Assembly: GCA_034435015.1 (NCBI GenBank)
Contig: DAOTYH010000117.1
Location: 1 to 27,222, forward strand
Source: DAOTYH01 sp034435015
GTDB taxonomy: Bacteria > Chloroflexota > Anaerolineae > Aggregatilineales > UBA3940
Direction: 5' to 3'
DNA: 27,222 bases
The translations under genes were made by a program, and so were the position numbers. The notes beneath the pieces were generated by a model. The model did no database searches and was not told the origin of the DNA. It saw nothing but the letters and a program-made list of their open reading frames with translations. Positions 16,499 to 24,016 of the stretch are shown piece after piece (positions within the stretch are counted from its first letter, which is position 1; the number at the start of each line of letters is the position of its first letter).

Positions 16499-17959
16499 TC
16501 ACGCCGCAGTGGCGGAGGCCTGCTCACGCCGGGCCAGCACCTCCGCGATGACCGCCTCTGCCTCCGGCGGCAACGGCGGCGGCTGATGACCGGCCAGTAT
16601 CTCACGGGCACGCCGGTTGGCACGCTCAGCCATACTCTGACCGCCTGCCTCAGCCCACGCATCGTAACGCTGACGGTCAATCAGATCAGGCCGCCACTGC
16701 GCCCACTTCCAGCTTTTGAGGGTATGGGGTGAGGCCAGAAAGCCGCCGCCCGGCTCGGCGTTGTGAACAGCCTCGCGGGCCAGCGTGCGTTCGCTCACCT
16801 CGATCCCCTCCATCATAAAACGCACCTCCCGGATGATCTCATTGGCAATGACCAGCATCTCCATCGAGGAGGTAGAACCATATTCAATGTACCCGACATC
16901 GTGCACCAGATTGGTGCGCGACAGAAAAGCCGTCATGATCGAAACGGCGGCCTCAATGCCGGCCTGCGCATCAACTAGCTTGCTGTCTGCCGCGCCGCCG
17001 AACCCCCAAGCCGGCAGGCCGTAATAGCGGGCTAGATCGGTACAGGCAGGCATGCTCATAGCCCATTCCGGACTGCCATAGCTGACGATGGTCGTCTTCA
17101 TATCCAGCGTGGCGGCATTGAACCCGTACAGGAAGGGCGTCCCGCGCCGCACGAGCTGGGTCAGCACCAGCCCGACCAGACATTCCGCGTTGCCCAGCGC
17201 CAGCGCCCCCGCCAGCGTGATCGGCCCGCCCCCGCCCGTGTTGGGAGACGGCGGGAAGGCAACCGGCAGGCCCTTCTCAGCGCAGAAGAGCAGTTTATCT
17301 ACCGAACTGTCAGGGAACAGCAGAGGGGAGATCGGCTCAGCGTAGAGCAGCAGGAACGGCTTTTCACGCAGAGCCGCCTCGCCTCCTGCCGCCGCACAGG
17401 CAATCGCGTAGATGTCTTCCATGTCGGCACGGTTGTTGGCCGTGTAAACGACCGGCTTGCCCGACCCCCGGATCATCCCCACAAAGCCGTGAATGTAGAA
17501 GTCCAGCGGGTTGACATCCGAGGGCGTGCCCATCGTCATGACAAAGCTGATCTGGTCAAGGCCGTCGCACAGATGCGCAATACGCTGAACGTCGGCGGCA
17601 ACCGCCATCCGCCGCTCACCCGTCTCGACATCCAGCGTGAAGATGCAGTCAGAGCCGGGGCCAAAGAAGACCTTGTCCCCTTCAAGCGGCATGGTCAGCT
17701 CGCCAAGACGGTTATAGAGCGGGATGCGCGAAGGGGCAGAGGCAACCGCATCCATGACCAGATACTCCGGCAGTTTGATCCGTCCGCCCGACTCCCACGC
17801 CCCTGCATCAAGCAGTAAACGGCGGGCCTGCTCATTCTTCATGACGATGCCTGTGCGCGAGAGAATATCGAGGCTGGTGTAGTGTATCTCCCGCACCTGC
17901 TCGTCCGAGAGCATCCTCATGAAGGGCCGCAGTGTCCCGACCGGGATATGTTCAGGCAT
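16499..17959 (-). CDS. MttB-family corrinoid methyltransferase, paralogue 3 (paired with corrinoid protein gene)
   Basis: A 486-residue non-pyrrolysine MttB homologue. Landmarks: MLSDEQVREIHYTSLDILSR, FFGPGSDCIFTLDVETGERR, GTPSDVNPLDFY, GGGGPITLAGALALGNAE, YYGLPAWGFGGAADSKLVD, RTNLVHDVGYIEYGSTSSME and HNAEPGGGFLASPHTL. It lies directly downstream of the corrinoid protein gene (37-nt gap), so it is the most likely direct partner of that protein, as in mttB-mttC pairs. GAGAGG precedes the ATG at 17959. No amber codon interrupts the frame. It differs from paralogues 1, 2 and 4 in the barrel-end loops (for example YGFNAATLDMKTTIV against VFGAGLHHMDMKSMQ in paralogue 2), suggesting a different substrate. 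Confidence 0.9.
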   Translation of the reverse strand: MPEHIPVGTLRPFMRMLSDEQVREIHYTSLDILSRTGIVMKNEQARRLLLDAGAWESGGRIKLPEYLVMDAVASAPSRIPLYNRLGELTMPLEGDKVFFGPGSDCIFTLDVETGERRMAVAADVQRIAHLCDGLDQISFVMTMGTPSDVNPLDFYIHGFVGMIRGSGKPVVYTANNRADMEDIYAIACAAAGGEAALREKPFLLLYAEPISPLLFPDSSVDKLLFCAEKGLPVAFPPSPNTGGGGPITLAGALALGNAECLVGLVLTQLVRRGTPFLYGFNAATLDMKTTIVSYGSPEWAMSMPACTDLARYYGLPAWGFGGAADSKLVDAQAGIEAAVSIMTAFLSRTNLVHDVGYIEYGSTSSMEMLVIANEIIREVRFMMEGIEVSERTLAREAVHNAEPGGGFLASPHTLKSWKWAQWRPDLIDRQRYDAWAEAGGQSMAERANRRAREILAGHQPPPLPPEAEAVIAEVLARREQASATAA

Positions 17960-17996
17960 TTCTTCGCCCTCTCGTGTGCGGCACGAAGGCGGCGGG

Positions 17997-18632
17997 TTAA
18001 GCGATCAACTGACGCGCAATATCCACTGCCGCCGCCGCGTCAGGCGCATAGGCGTCCGCGCCGATGCTCTGGGCAAAGTCGTTGGTGACCGGTGCACCGC
18101 CCACCATCACCTTGACCGACCCGCGCACGCCGGCCTCATTCAGCGCCTCAATGGTCGAGCGCATGGCTACCATCGTGGTCGTCAGCAGGGCGCTCATCCC
18201 GACCAGCTTGGGCTGATGCTCTTTGACCGCCTGCACAAAGGCCGCCGGCTTCACATCCGTCCCCAGATCAATGACCTCGAACCCTGCCCCTTCCATCATC
18301 ATCTTGACAAGGTTCTTGCCGATGTCATGCAGGTCGCCTTCGACTGTACCAATCACGAACTTGCCCAGCCCCTGCGCATCGCTCTTGGACAGCAGAGGAC
18401 GCAGGATGTTCATCCCGGCATGCATGGCCCGGGCCGCGACCAGCACTTCAGGCACGAACAGCTCTCCGCACTTGAAGTCACGCCCGACCTCGTCCATGCC
18501 GGCGATCAGGCCGCCCTGCAAAATCTCGGACGGGCTTAGCCCCTGATCAAGCGCGCTCTTGACCAGCTCAGCGACTTCCTCTTCCTCGCCTGCGTAAAGC
18601 TTGGTCGCGATCTTCTGCAAAATGTCTGACAT
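17997..18632 (-). CDS. Corrinoid (B12-binding) methyl-carrier protein, MttC/MtbC type
   Basis: A 211-residue two-domain corrinoid protein. The N-terminal helical cap (about 1-88) corresponds to the MetH B12-binding cap domain. The Rossmann-like domain (about 89-211) carries TVEGDLHDIGKNLV, whose H102 is the lower axial ligand of cobalt, then SALLTTTM and VMVGGAPVTNDFAQSIGADAYAPDAA. It accepts a methyl group as methyl-Co(III) from an MttB-type enzyme and passes it on. It is the only corrinoid protein in the window and so may serve several of the four MttB paralogues. GGAGG lies about 10 nt before the ATG at 18632. The gene lies between the HyuA-like ATPase and mttB3. Confidence 0.95.
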   Translation of the reverse strand: MSDILQKIATKLYAGEEEEVAELVKSALDQGLSPSEILQGGLIAGMDEVGRDFKCGELFVPEVLVAARAMHAGMNILRPLLSKSDAQGLGKFVIGTVEGDLHDIGKNLVKMMMEGAGFEVIDLGTDVKPAAFVQAVKEHQPKLVGMSALLTTTMVAMRSTIEALNEAGVRGSVKVMVGGAPVTNDFAQSIGADAYAPDAAAAVDIARQLIA

Positions 18633-18662
18633 GATAGTCTAACCTCCAGATGGTATTTCAAT

Positions 18663-18684
18663 ATAGATGGATGATAGATGGATC
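18663..18684. repeat. Two tandem copies of an 11-bp unit
   Basis: ATAGATGGATG followed directly by ATAGATGGATC in the 79-nt gap upstream of the corrinoid protein gene. Too short to assign a role. The spacing of one helical turn would suit binding of a protein to both copies. Confidence 0.5.
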
Positions 18685-18711
18685 AGTGCAACCGCCTCAT
18701 GCACCTCACGT

Positions 18712-20700
18712 TCATTCCCTTGCCGGGCTGGGCCGCCCGACCGCGGTGAAGATCAACTCCGTCCCTAGATAGATGTCCTGCCCCCACCCCAGCGCAAGCG
18801 GCACGATCTGGTCGTTACGGATGACCTGTACTTCCACCTGATCAGTGCCGGCCTGACGGGCTAACGTCTGAAGGTAGGACTGCATGACCTGACAGGCATA
18901 ACTGACGCCCTCCTCCAGAGAGGAGAAATCGCGCACCCCGTCAGGCAGGTGAAGGCGGAACATCTGCCCTGCCTCAAGCGGGCGGATGCTCACCTGTGCC
19001 TGCTGTACCACCGCTCCGACTGCCGCCCCGACCGCGTTGGCCACGCCGGCATGGGGCGCCACCAGCGACTCGGTGTGAAGCAGATGAGCCGCCGGCGGCA
19101 CATAAACTTCCGCCGGTGCGCCGACCGCAACCACAGGGCGGCGGAGCGTCAGACTGCAACCTAGATCAGAAGCAGAGGCACGCCCCAGCGACCGGTCAAG
19201 CAGGGCGGCGGCGGCGCGGTCCTGTTTCCAGTCAGGGACAGCTCCCTCGTCGCTCAGCACTTTGGTCACCAGCTCGGAAGCTATCCGTTCCGACACGGTG
19301 CGGACAACCTGCTCAGACAGGGCTTCAGGCGTCAGGCCGAGCTGTCCGGCCAGCAGGACAGCGCCCAAGCGGGAGGCCTCAGCATCCCAGCGGTCAAAGC
19401 GGCCCAGCACATGCAGGGCATCAGTGGGCGTGAACCCTGACCGGAGCACGATCCGATGCGCCTCCAGCGCCTCAATGCGGCGCATCACCAGCACCCCGAA
19501 GGTGCGCTGATCAAGCAGATGCAGGGGACACGGCCTGCCGTTCAGCTCACGCAGAAGTTCCCTGTCATCATCCGACAGCCACGAGGCCGTCTGCCGCTGG
19601 GCAACCGCGAACTGCCCGCTCAGGCGGTGCGGCGACTGGACTGCCTGCCGCAGGTCATCCACGACCTCTGGATATTCGCTGGCCAGCGCACACAGGGGGA
19701 TCACCCGCCGCGGGCCAACCGTCAGACGGCCTTCACCATCCAGGCTGACCAAGCTGTCGCCGCCCAGCCCCACCGTGTGGACATCCACGGCCTCGACCAT
19801 CGTGCGCCACCGGCCAACCTGGGCGCCCTCCGGGTTGAGGCGCGGGCGGCCTTCGCGCAGGGCGGCGATGTCGGTGGTCGTCCCGCCGATGTCCACCACC
19901 CACGCATCGCGGCGCCCCGCCAGATGCCATGCCCCCAGCACGCTGGCCGCCGGCCCGGACAGGATCGTCTCAACCGGACGGCGCATAGCCCACTCAGCCC
20001 GCACCAGCGACCCGTCGCCGCGCACGAGCATCAGCGGGGCTGTAATCCCCAGCCGATCCAGCGTGCCGCGGACAGTGTTGATCAGATCGCGCAGGAGCGG
20101 GATCAGCCGGGCGTTCAGAGCCGCCGTCGTAGCCCGCCTGACAGCGTTCAAGCGGGAGGTTAACTCATGGCCGCAGGTGACAGGCAGATCACACAGCTCC
20201 TCGATCAGCGCCTGCACCCGCAGTTCATGGGACGGATTGCGGACCGAAAAATAGCCTGACACCGCGAAGGCTTCAACCTTGCCGCGCCGCGCCAGAATCG
20301 CCTCACGGGCGGCGGCCTCGTCCAACGGAGCGATCTCATCGCCCTCGCTGTTGTGTCCGCCAGACAGATAGACGACATCCTGCGTCACCAGCTCACGATC
20401 AAAGCCGTACTGCCGGATGAGAAGCGGATCGTAACCGATCAACAGCAGGCAGACAGGACTGCCGCGCTCCTCCACGATAGCGTTCGTCGCCAGCGTGGTT
20501 GAAAGCCCCACCAGCTCAATCTCGGCGGGAGTCAGGGCCTGCTGTTCAAGCACCGCGCTTACCGCCTGCTCAATCCCTACTGACAGGTCAGCATAGGTGG
20601 TGAGAGCCTTCGCACCGGCCAGCACGGCGCCGCTGGACTGCTCAACCAGCACCGCGTCCGTGTAGGTCCCGCCCGTGTCAATGCCCAGCGCCGCCTTCAT
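18712..20700 (-). CDS. Hydantoinase/oxoprolinase-family (HyuA-like) ASKHA ATPase
   Basis: A 662-residue protein with HyuA/5-oxoprolinase N-terminal features: phosphate-1 loop GIDTGGTYTDAVLVE (about 5-19), STTLATNAIVEERG (about 66-79) and phosphate-2 loop VVDIGGTTTDIAALREGRP in the middle. These belong to the actin/Hsp70/sugar-kinase (ASKHA) fold and imply ATP binding. No HyuB partner is encoded, so true hydantoinase activity is not supported. There is no ferredoxin-like N-terminus or Fe-S motif of the kind found in canonical corrinoid activases (RACE/RamA). Because it overlaps the MetH-activation-like gene by ATGA and precedes the corrinoid protein gene, a role in ATP-driven corrinoid reactivation is a reasonable inference. 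The ATG at 20700 is chosen because the conserved fold begins immediately after it. Confidence 0.85.
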   Translation of the reverse strand: MKAALGIDTGGTYTDAVLVEQSSGAVLAGAKALTTYADLSVGIEQAVSAVLEQQALTPAEIELVGLSTTLATNAIVEERGSPVCLLLIGYDPLLIRQYGFDRELVTQDVVYLSGGHNSEGDEIAPLDEAAAREAILARRGKVEAFAVSGYFSVRNPSHELRVQALIEELCDLPVTCGHELTSRLNAVRRATTAALNARLIPLLRDLINTVRGTLDRLGITAPLMLVRGDGSLVRAEWAMRRPVETILSGPAASVLGAWHLAGRRDAWVVDIGGTTTDIAALREGRPRLNPEGAQVGRWRTMVEAVDVHTVGLGGDSLVSLDGEGRLTVGPRRVIPLCALASEYPEVVDDLRQAVQSPHRLSGQFAVAQRQTASWLSDDDRELLRELNGRPCPLHLLDQRTFGVLVMRRIEALEAHRIVLRSGFTPTDALHVLGRFDRWDAEASRLGAVLLAGQLGLTPEALSEQVVRTVSERIASELVTKVLSDEGAVPDWKQDRAAAALLDRSLGRASASDLGCSLTLRRPVVAVGAPAEVYVPPAAHLLHTESLVAPHAGVANAVGAAVGAVVQQAQVSIRPLEAGQMFRLHLPDGVRDFSSLEEGVSYACQVMQSYLQTLARQAGTDQVEVQVIRNDQIVPLALGWGQDIYLGTELIFTAVGRPSPARE

Positions 20701-21419
20701 CCGCGACCTTCCCGCCGCCAGCAATGCTCAGCCAGACTGCAATACACGCATACCGAACCAACATGCGCCGAAGGATAATCAGGGCCGGTTCCTACCAGCA
20801 TCGAGACCGACTTATGCGGCTCAAGCACGCACATCTCGTTCAGCCGCACACCAATCTGATCAAGCGGAAGCAGGGCACACAACTCACGCTGGCCGGTCAG
20901 ATGCCAGCCAACCAGCGAGCCGGGGCTGAGCGACGGGCTGACGCCCCATCCCCGTTCGGCGGCCTGCTGTTCGATCTGCCTGCGCAGTGCCTCGCCGACC
21001 GCCGCAAGCGCCAGCACGCCGGCGCTGTCCAGCAGGTAGGACAGCAGGGCATCCTGAGCGCTCAGCGTGCGGACTTCTTCTTCCAACACCGGCCCAATAG
21101 TGTACACAGCGATCATCACCTGCCGCGCCGGCGCCAGCAGATCGGCTTTGGGGCCGACATGCAGACAGGCAACAGGATGATCCGGGTCGGAGAGTGCCGA
21201 CAGGACAACCTCTCCACCCGAAACGCCGCTGACAGCAAACTCCGCCTGTACAGCCGCCGGCGCGGCCAGCGACTCAGCCAGCGCGACAGCCCGTTCTGCC
21301 GCAGTGACCAGCCCCGGACGCAACGGCGAGCCAAGTTCACTCAGCAGACCCTCCGCGGTGAGACGGACTGGTTTCTCATGCCAAGTCATGGGAGATGTGA
21401 CCAAGCCGGTACTGACCAT
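20697..21419 (-). CDS. MetH activation-domain-like protein with C-terminal cysteine motif
   Basis: A protein of up to 240 residues resembling the stand-alone B12-dependent methionine synthase activation domain (S-adenosylmethionine-binding reactivation module). The central part shows VMIAVYTIGPVLEEEV and a helical segment, then SPSLSPGSLVGW, GQRELCALLPLDQIGV and LNEMCVLEPHKSVSMLVG, which match the family's SPG, ...LF.LL...IGV.L and P.KSVSAI.G pattern. The C-terminus adds C224-V-Y-C227-x5-C233, a possible metal or Fe-S site absent from MetH itself. It lacks the rest of methionine synthase. With the adjoining ATPase (4-bp overlap) it probably helps reactivate the corrinoid protein (inference). 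The start is uncertain: 21419 or 21389, neither with a strong ribosome site. Confidence 0.8.
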   Translation of the reverse strand: MVSTGLVTSPMTWHEKPVRLTAEGLLSELGSPLRPGLVTAAERAVALAESLAAPAAVQAEFAVSGVSGGEVVLSALSDPDHPVACLHVGPKADLLAPARQVMIAVYTIGPVLEEEVRTLSAQDALLSYLLDSAGVLALAAVGEALRRQIEQQAAERGWGVSPSLSPGSLVGWHLTGQRELCALLPLDQIGVRLNEMCVLEPHKSVSMLVGTGPDYPSAHVGSVCVYCSLAEHCWRREGRG

Positions 21420-21477
21420 CTCTGCCGGGCCAGACTGCCTTTCGAGCCGTCCTATGGCAGGTGCGGCTCAAGGAAAT

Positions 21478-21530
21478 AAAAAAGCGAGCGGCACGTTCCT
21501 GCCGAAAGCCTAAGGGAAAACCCGCAGGCT
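21478..21530 (-). terminator. Two hairpins plus T-run downstream of gntR (weak terminator)
   Basis: Just after the gntR stop lies a hairpin with arms 21507-21516 and 21521-21530 (two central mismatches, AAAA loop on the plus strand). A second 5-bp hairpin (21489-21493 with 21500-21504) follows; on the minus strand it is succeeded after 5 nt by TTTTTT (21483-21478). This may partly separate gntR from the downstream genes. I see no clear replacement promoter in 21420-21480. Confidence 0.45.
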
Positions 21531-22202
21531 CTAACTGTCCAGATGCCAACCGCCGCCCTCCTCGCGGATGACACGGTCGAGGATGGCGGCGCTGGTTTCC
21601 TTCAACTCCATCATCATGGCCTGCCGGGCCTGCTCAGGATCATGGGCACGCAGGGCGGCAATCAGCCGCGCGTGCGTCAGCTCCATAGTCTCCCCTGCCC
21701 GGCGGATCACCATAAAACGGGCCAGCCGATCATGCAGGCGTCCCAGCGCCTCAGCCAGCTCCTGATTGCCGGAAGCCAGCGCAACCAAGTAATGGAAGCG
21801 CCGGTTCTCATCGGTGTAGCGGTCGTAGGACTCGTCATCATCACCAGTGTATCCCTGGTGAACATGCTCAAGCTGCTCCAGCTCAGCCTCAGTGATGCGT
21901 CTGGCCGCACGTTCCACAGAGGCCAGCTCCAGTATCTCGCGCAGTTCGAGCAGATCGCGCAGTTGTTTGAGGGTGATGCGGGTGACAAAGTAGCCGGAGC
22001 GGGGTTTGATGGTGACCAGCCCTTCCTGATTGAGCATCTGGAGTGCGTCCCGCACTGGTGTAACACTGGTGCCGTAGCGGGCGGCGATCTCCTCGATGCT
22101 CAGGCGTTCGCCCGGCATGCGGTGACCCATGATGATCGAGCGGCGAAGCTCAACGTAAATCCGATTCCTGGAGGTAACCTCTGAGCGCAGGGCAGATACC
22201 AT
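21531..22202 (-). CDS. GntR-family transcriptional regulator, FCD (FadR) subfamily
   Basis: A 223-residue regulator. The winged helix-turn-helix (about 12-78) includes GHRMPGERLSIEEIAARYGTSVTPVRDAL and GLVTIKPRSGYFV. The all-helical FCD ligand-binding domain (about 84-212) starts at LRDLLELREILE and keeps the conserved acidic/His residues (ENRRFHYLVALASGN and THARLIAALRAHD), consistent with a metal-assisted carboxylate-ligand site. Such regulators usually repress catabolic operons until a carboxylated substrate or product binds. The ATG at 22202 has GGAGGAGGT four nucleotides upstream (22206-22214). In-frame starts further upstream (22256, 22346) exist but lack similarity and a comparable ribosome site. 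It is divergent from mttB4, with strong operator candidates between them. Confidence 0.92.
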   Translation of the reverse strand: MVSALRSEVTSRNRIYVELRRSIIMGHRMPGERLSIEEIAARYGTSVTPVRDALQMLNQEGLVTIKPRSGYFVTRITLKQLRDLLELREILELASVERAARRITEAELEQLEHVHQGYTGDDDESYDRYTDENRRFHYLVALASGNQELAEALGRLHDRLARFMVIRRAGETMELTHARLIAALRAHDPEQARQAMMMELKETSAAILDRVIREEGGGWHLDS

Positions 22203-22262
22203 CGTACCTCCTCCAGGGGTCTCATGCGCGGCATCAGACAGGGCTTGATCAGCCATGCTTCT

Positions 22263-22292
22263 ATGATACACGAACAATACACCAGATGGCAA
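22263..22292 (-). promoter_or_regulatory. Candidate promoter of gntR
   Basis: On the minus strand, TTGCCA (22292-22287) and TATCAT (22268-22263) are separated by 18 nt. Each differs from the sigma-70 consensus at one base. The start site would fall near 22256, giving a leader of about 55 nt before the gntR ATG. Confidence 0.5.
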
Positions 22293-22300
22293 GGGGTAAT

Positions 22301-22328
22301 ATATCAAATGAGGGATTAAACATATCAA
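22301..22328. repeat. Direct repeat ATATCAA, 21-bp period, upstream of gntR promoter
   Basis: ATATCAA occurs at 22301-22307 and 22322-22328, exactly two helical turns apart. Its ATATCA core is also the half-site core of the inverted repeat at 22407-22431, so these may be weaker binding sites of the same regulator used for autoregulation. Confidence 0.4.
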
Positions 22329-22346
22329 GCCGCCCCCATAACCCAA

Positions 22347-22373
22347 CGCCTGCCCTCCCCGATTAGGCAGGCG
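22347..22373. promoter_or_regulatory. Inverted repeat adjoining the -35 box of the mttB4 promoter
   Basis: Perfect 8-bp arms CGCCTGCC (22347-22354) and GGCAGGCG (22366-22373), 11-bp spacer. The right arm ends one base before TTGACA. The position, centred near -49 relative to the predicted start, suits an activator or a second regulator. No uridine tract follows, so it is unlikely to be a terminator. Confidence 0.4.
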
Positions 22374-22374
22374 A

Positions 22375-22402
22375 TTGACACCCGGCCAGACAGAGTTATA
22401 AT
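22375..22402 (+). promoter_or_regulatory. Consensus sigma-70-type promoter of the mttB4 unit
   Basis: TTGACA (22375-22380) and TATAAT (22397-22402) are both perfect consensus hexamers, separated by 16 nt. The start site would be near 22409, leaving a leader of about 78 nt. A promoter this strong in front of a catabolic gene implies tight repression, and the inverted repeat lying over the start site would supply it. Confidence 0.8.
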
Positions 22403-22406
22403 CTCA

Positions 22407-22431
22407 TATATCAGTTGGCGAAACTGATATA
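22407..22431. promoter_or_regulatory. Likely GntR-type operator over the mttB4 transcription start
   Basis: A perfect inverted repeat: TATATCAGTT (22407-22416), 5-nt spacer, AACTGATATA (22422-22431). It begins 5 nt after the -10 box and covers the predicted +1, a classic repressor position. The adjacent divergent GntR/FCD gene is the obvious candidate binder (inference). Confidence 0.7.
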
Positions 22432-22486
22432 ACAACCTAAGCTGACTGATCATATTCACTGCCATGTCTGCTAAAGGAAGAAAACG

Positions 22487-23938
22487 ATGATCCAGACACA
22501 TGGGATGCGCCAGACCAGTGCCTTCTTTTCGCGTCTCGGCCCGCAGGAATGCGAGCGTATTCACCTCGCCAGCCTCGAAATACTGGAGCGGGTGGGCGTC
22601 GAGGTGCACGATGAGAAGGCCCGTGCCCTGCTGGCCAAGGGCGGCGCCAAAGTAGATGGTATCCGGGTGCGCATTCCGGAGTACCGCGTCACGTGGGCGC
22701 TGAACCTTGCCCCCAAGCGCCTGACCCTCTGTGATCGCAACGGCAAAGTAGCCATGCGGGCCGGAGGGTACAACTCCTATTTCGGCGGCGGCTCGGACTG
22801 CCTGAACATCCTCGATCACCGCACCGGCCAGCGCCGCCGCCCTACCCTTCAGGATGTGAAAGAGGGCGTGATCCTGCAAGACGCCCTGCCGGAAATTGAC
22901 TTTGTGATGTCGCTGGTGCTCCCCTCCGATGTGGATCAGCGCATCTACGACCGCTACCAGATGGAGGTCATGCTTAACTACACCACCAAGCCGATTGTCT
23001 TCGTGACGCCTGACTTCGAAGGGTGTGTGGCGGCGGTCGAGATGTGCGAGGCCGTGGCGGGCGGCGCGGAGGCCTTCCAGCGCAATCCGTTTGCTACCTG
23101 CTACATCAACGTCACCTCTGGCCTGATCGCCAACGCCGAAGCCCTGCAAAAGTGCATGTATCTGGCCGAAAAGGGTTTGCCCCTGCTGTGGATTCCGCTG
23201 AACGCGGGCGGAGTCAATTCACCGGTGACCATCGCGGGTTGCATGGCCTCGATGAATGCGGGTATCCTGTTGGGCATTGTGCTGGCTCAGCTCGTCAATG
23301 AGGGGACACCAGTTGCCACGCCCGGCTGGAACGGCGGGCCGTACAACCTCCAGACGATGGTCGGCAACTACGTGCTGGCCGACGAACAGGGCGTACCGAC
23401 CTCGATGGGCAAGTACTACAACCTGCCGGTCTTCGGGCTGGCCGGCTCAACTGACTCAAAGGTGCTGGATCACCAGTGCGGCGTCGAGGCGGCTTTCAGC
23501 CTTGTCTTTGCCCTGCTGTCGGGCGCGAACATCAACCATGACGTGGGCTTCATGGACGCTGGATTGCAGTATTCATTCCAACTGCTGGCCATGTGCAACG
23601 AGCATCTGGGCTTCCTGCGGGCGGCCACAGCCGGTGTCCCCATTACAGACGAAGACCTCGCCCTGGACGTGATCGAGGAGCTTGGCCCGACCGGTGATTA
23701 CCTGAGCCACGAGCACACCCTCAGGAACTTCAAGCGGGCTTATCACTCCAAGATGGTAGATAAGCGCACCTACTCGCAGTGGATGGAGATGGGCGGCACA
23801 ACGATGGAACAGCGGGCCGCCAAGCACGTGGATAAGATTCTGGCCAGCCACGAACCGCCTGCCCTGCCGCCCGATGTCCAGCGCGACATCCGCAAGATCG
23901 TTGAGCGCGAACAGGAGTGGGCCAATAGGAAGGGGTAG
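22487..23938 (+). CDS. MttB-family corrinoid methyltransferase, paralogue 4 (divergent unit)
   Basis: A 483-residue non-pyrrolysine MttB homologue, the first gene of the plus-strand unit. Landmarks: FSRLGPQECERIHLASLEIL, YFGGGSDCLNILDHRTGQRR, VLPSDVDQRIYDRYQ, SPVTIAGCMASMNAG, YYNLPVFGLAGSTDSKVLD, SGANINHDVGFMDAGLQYS and IEELGPTGDYLSHEHTL. It deviates from the other three in the loop PGWNGGPYNLQTMVGNYVLADEQ (about 281-303), where they have a GSPE/GAPE/GGPE motif, suggesting a different substrate. It has AAGGAAG 6-7 nt before its ATG, the strongest promoter in the window and its own operator, so it may catalyse the committed first demethylation. It ends in TAG, as do many genes here, so TAG acts as an ordinary stop. 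Confidence 0.9.
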   Translation: MIQTHGMRQTSAFFSRLGPQECERIHLASLEILERVGVEVHDEKARALLAKGGAKVDGIRVRIPEYRVTWALNLAPKRLTLCDRNGKVAMRAGGYNSYFGGGSDCLNILDHRTGQRRRPTLQDVKEGVILQDALPEIDFVMSLVLPSDVDQRIYDRYQMEVMLNYTTKPIVFVTPDFEGCVAAVEMCEAVAGGAEAFQRNPFATCYINVTSGLIANAEALQKCMYLAEKGLPLLWIPLNAGGVNSPVTIAGCMASMNAGILLGIVLAQLVNEGTPVATPGWNGGPYNLQTMVGNYVLADEQGVPTSMGKYYNLPVFGLAGSTDSKVLDHQCGVEAAFSLVFALLSGANINHDVGFMDAGLQYSFQLLAMCNEHLGFLRAATAGVPITDEDLALDVIEELGPTGDYLSHEHTLRNFKRAYHSKMVDKRTYSQWMEMGGTTMEQRAAKHVDKILASHEPPALPPDVQRDIRKIVEREQEWANRKG

Positions 23939-24016
23939 TTCCCCCTTCTTCCATGAATCCAATCGGGGTACAGCGGTCTGCACCCCGGCTACCTAACGAA
24001 AGGCAGGATCACCTCT

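Noticed and set aside
18712..20700. True hydantoinase or 5-oxoprolinase
   Set aside because: No HyuB-type partner or C-terminal half is encoded; the context is corrinoid methyl transfer.
22325..23149. Minus-strand open frame of 274 residues overlapping the mttB4 promoter and 5' end
   Set aside because: It is antisense to a clear MttB gene and would run through the promoter and operators; it has no recognisable domain.
3994..23938. Pyrrolysine-containing MttB
   Set aside because: All four genes are full-length without in-frame TAG, and TAG is a common normal stop in the window.
24006..24016. GGATCACCTC just before the Cys/Met enzyme start, identical to the sense sequence near the 16S rRNA 3' end
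   Set aside because: A 10-base match is easily due to chance. It contains the anti-Shine-Dalgarno sequence, not a Shine-Dalgarno sequence, and no rRNA fragment surrounds it.
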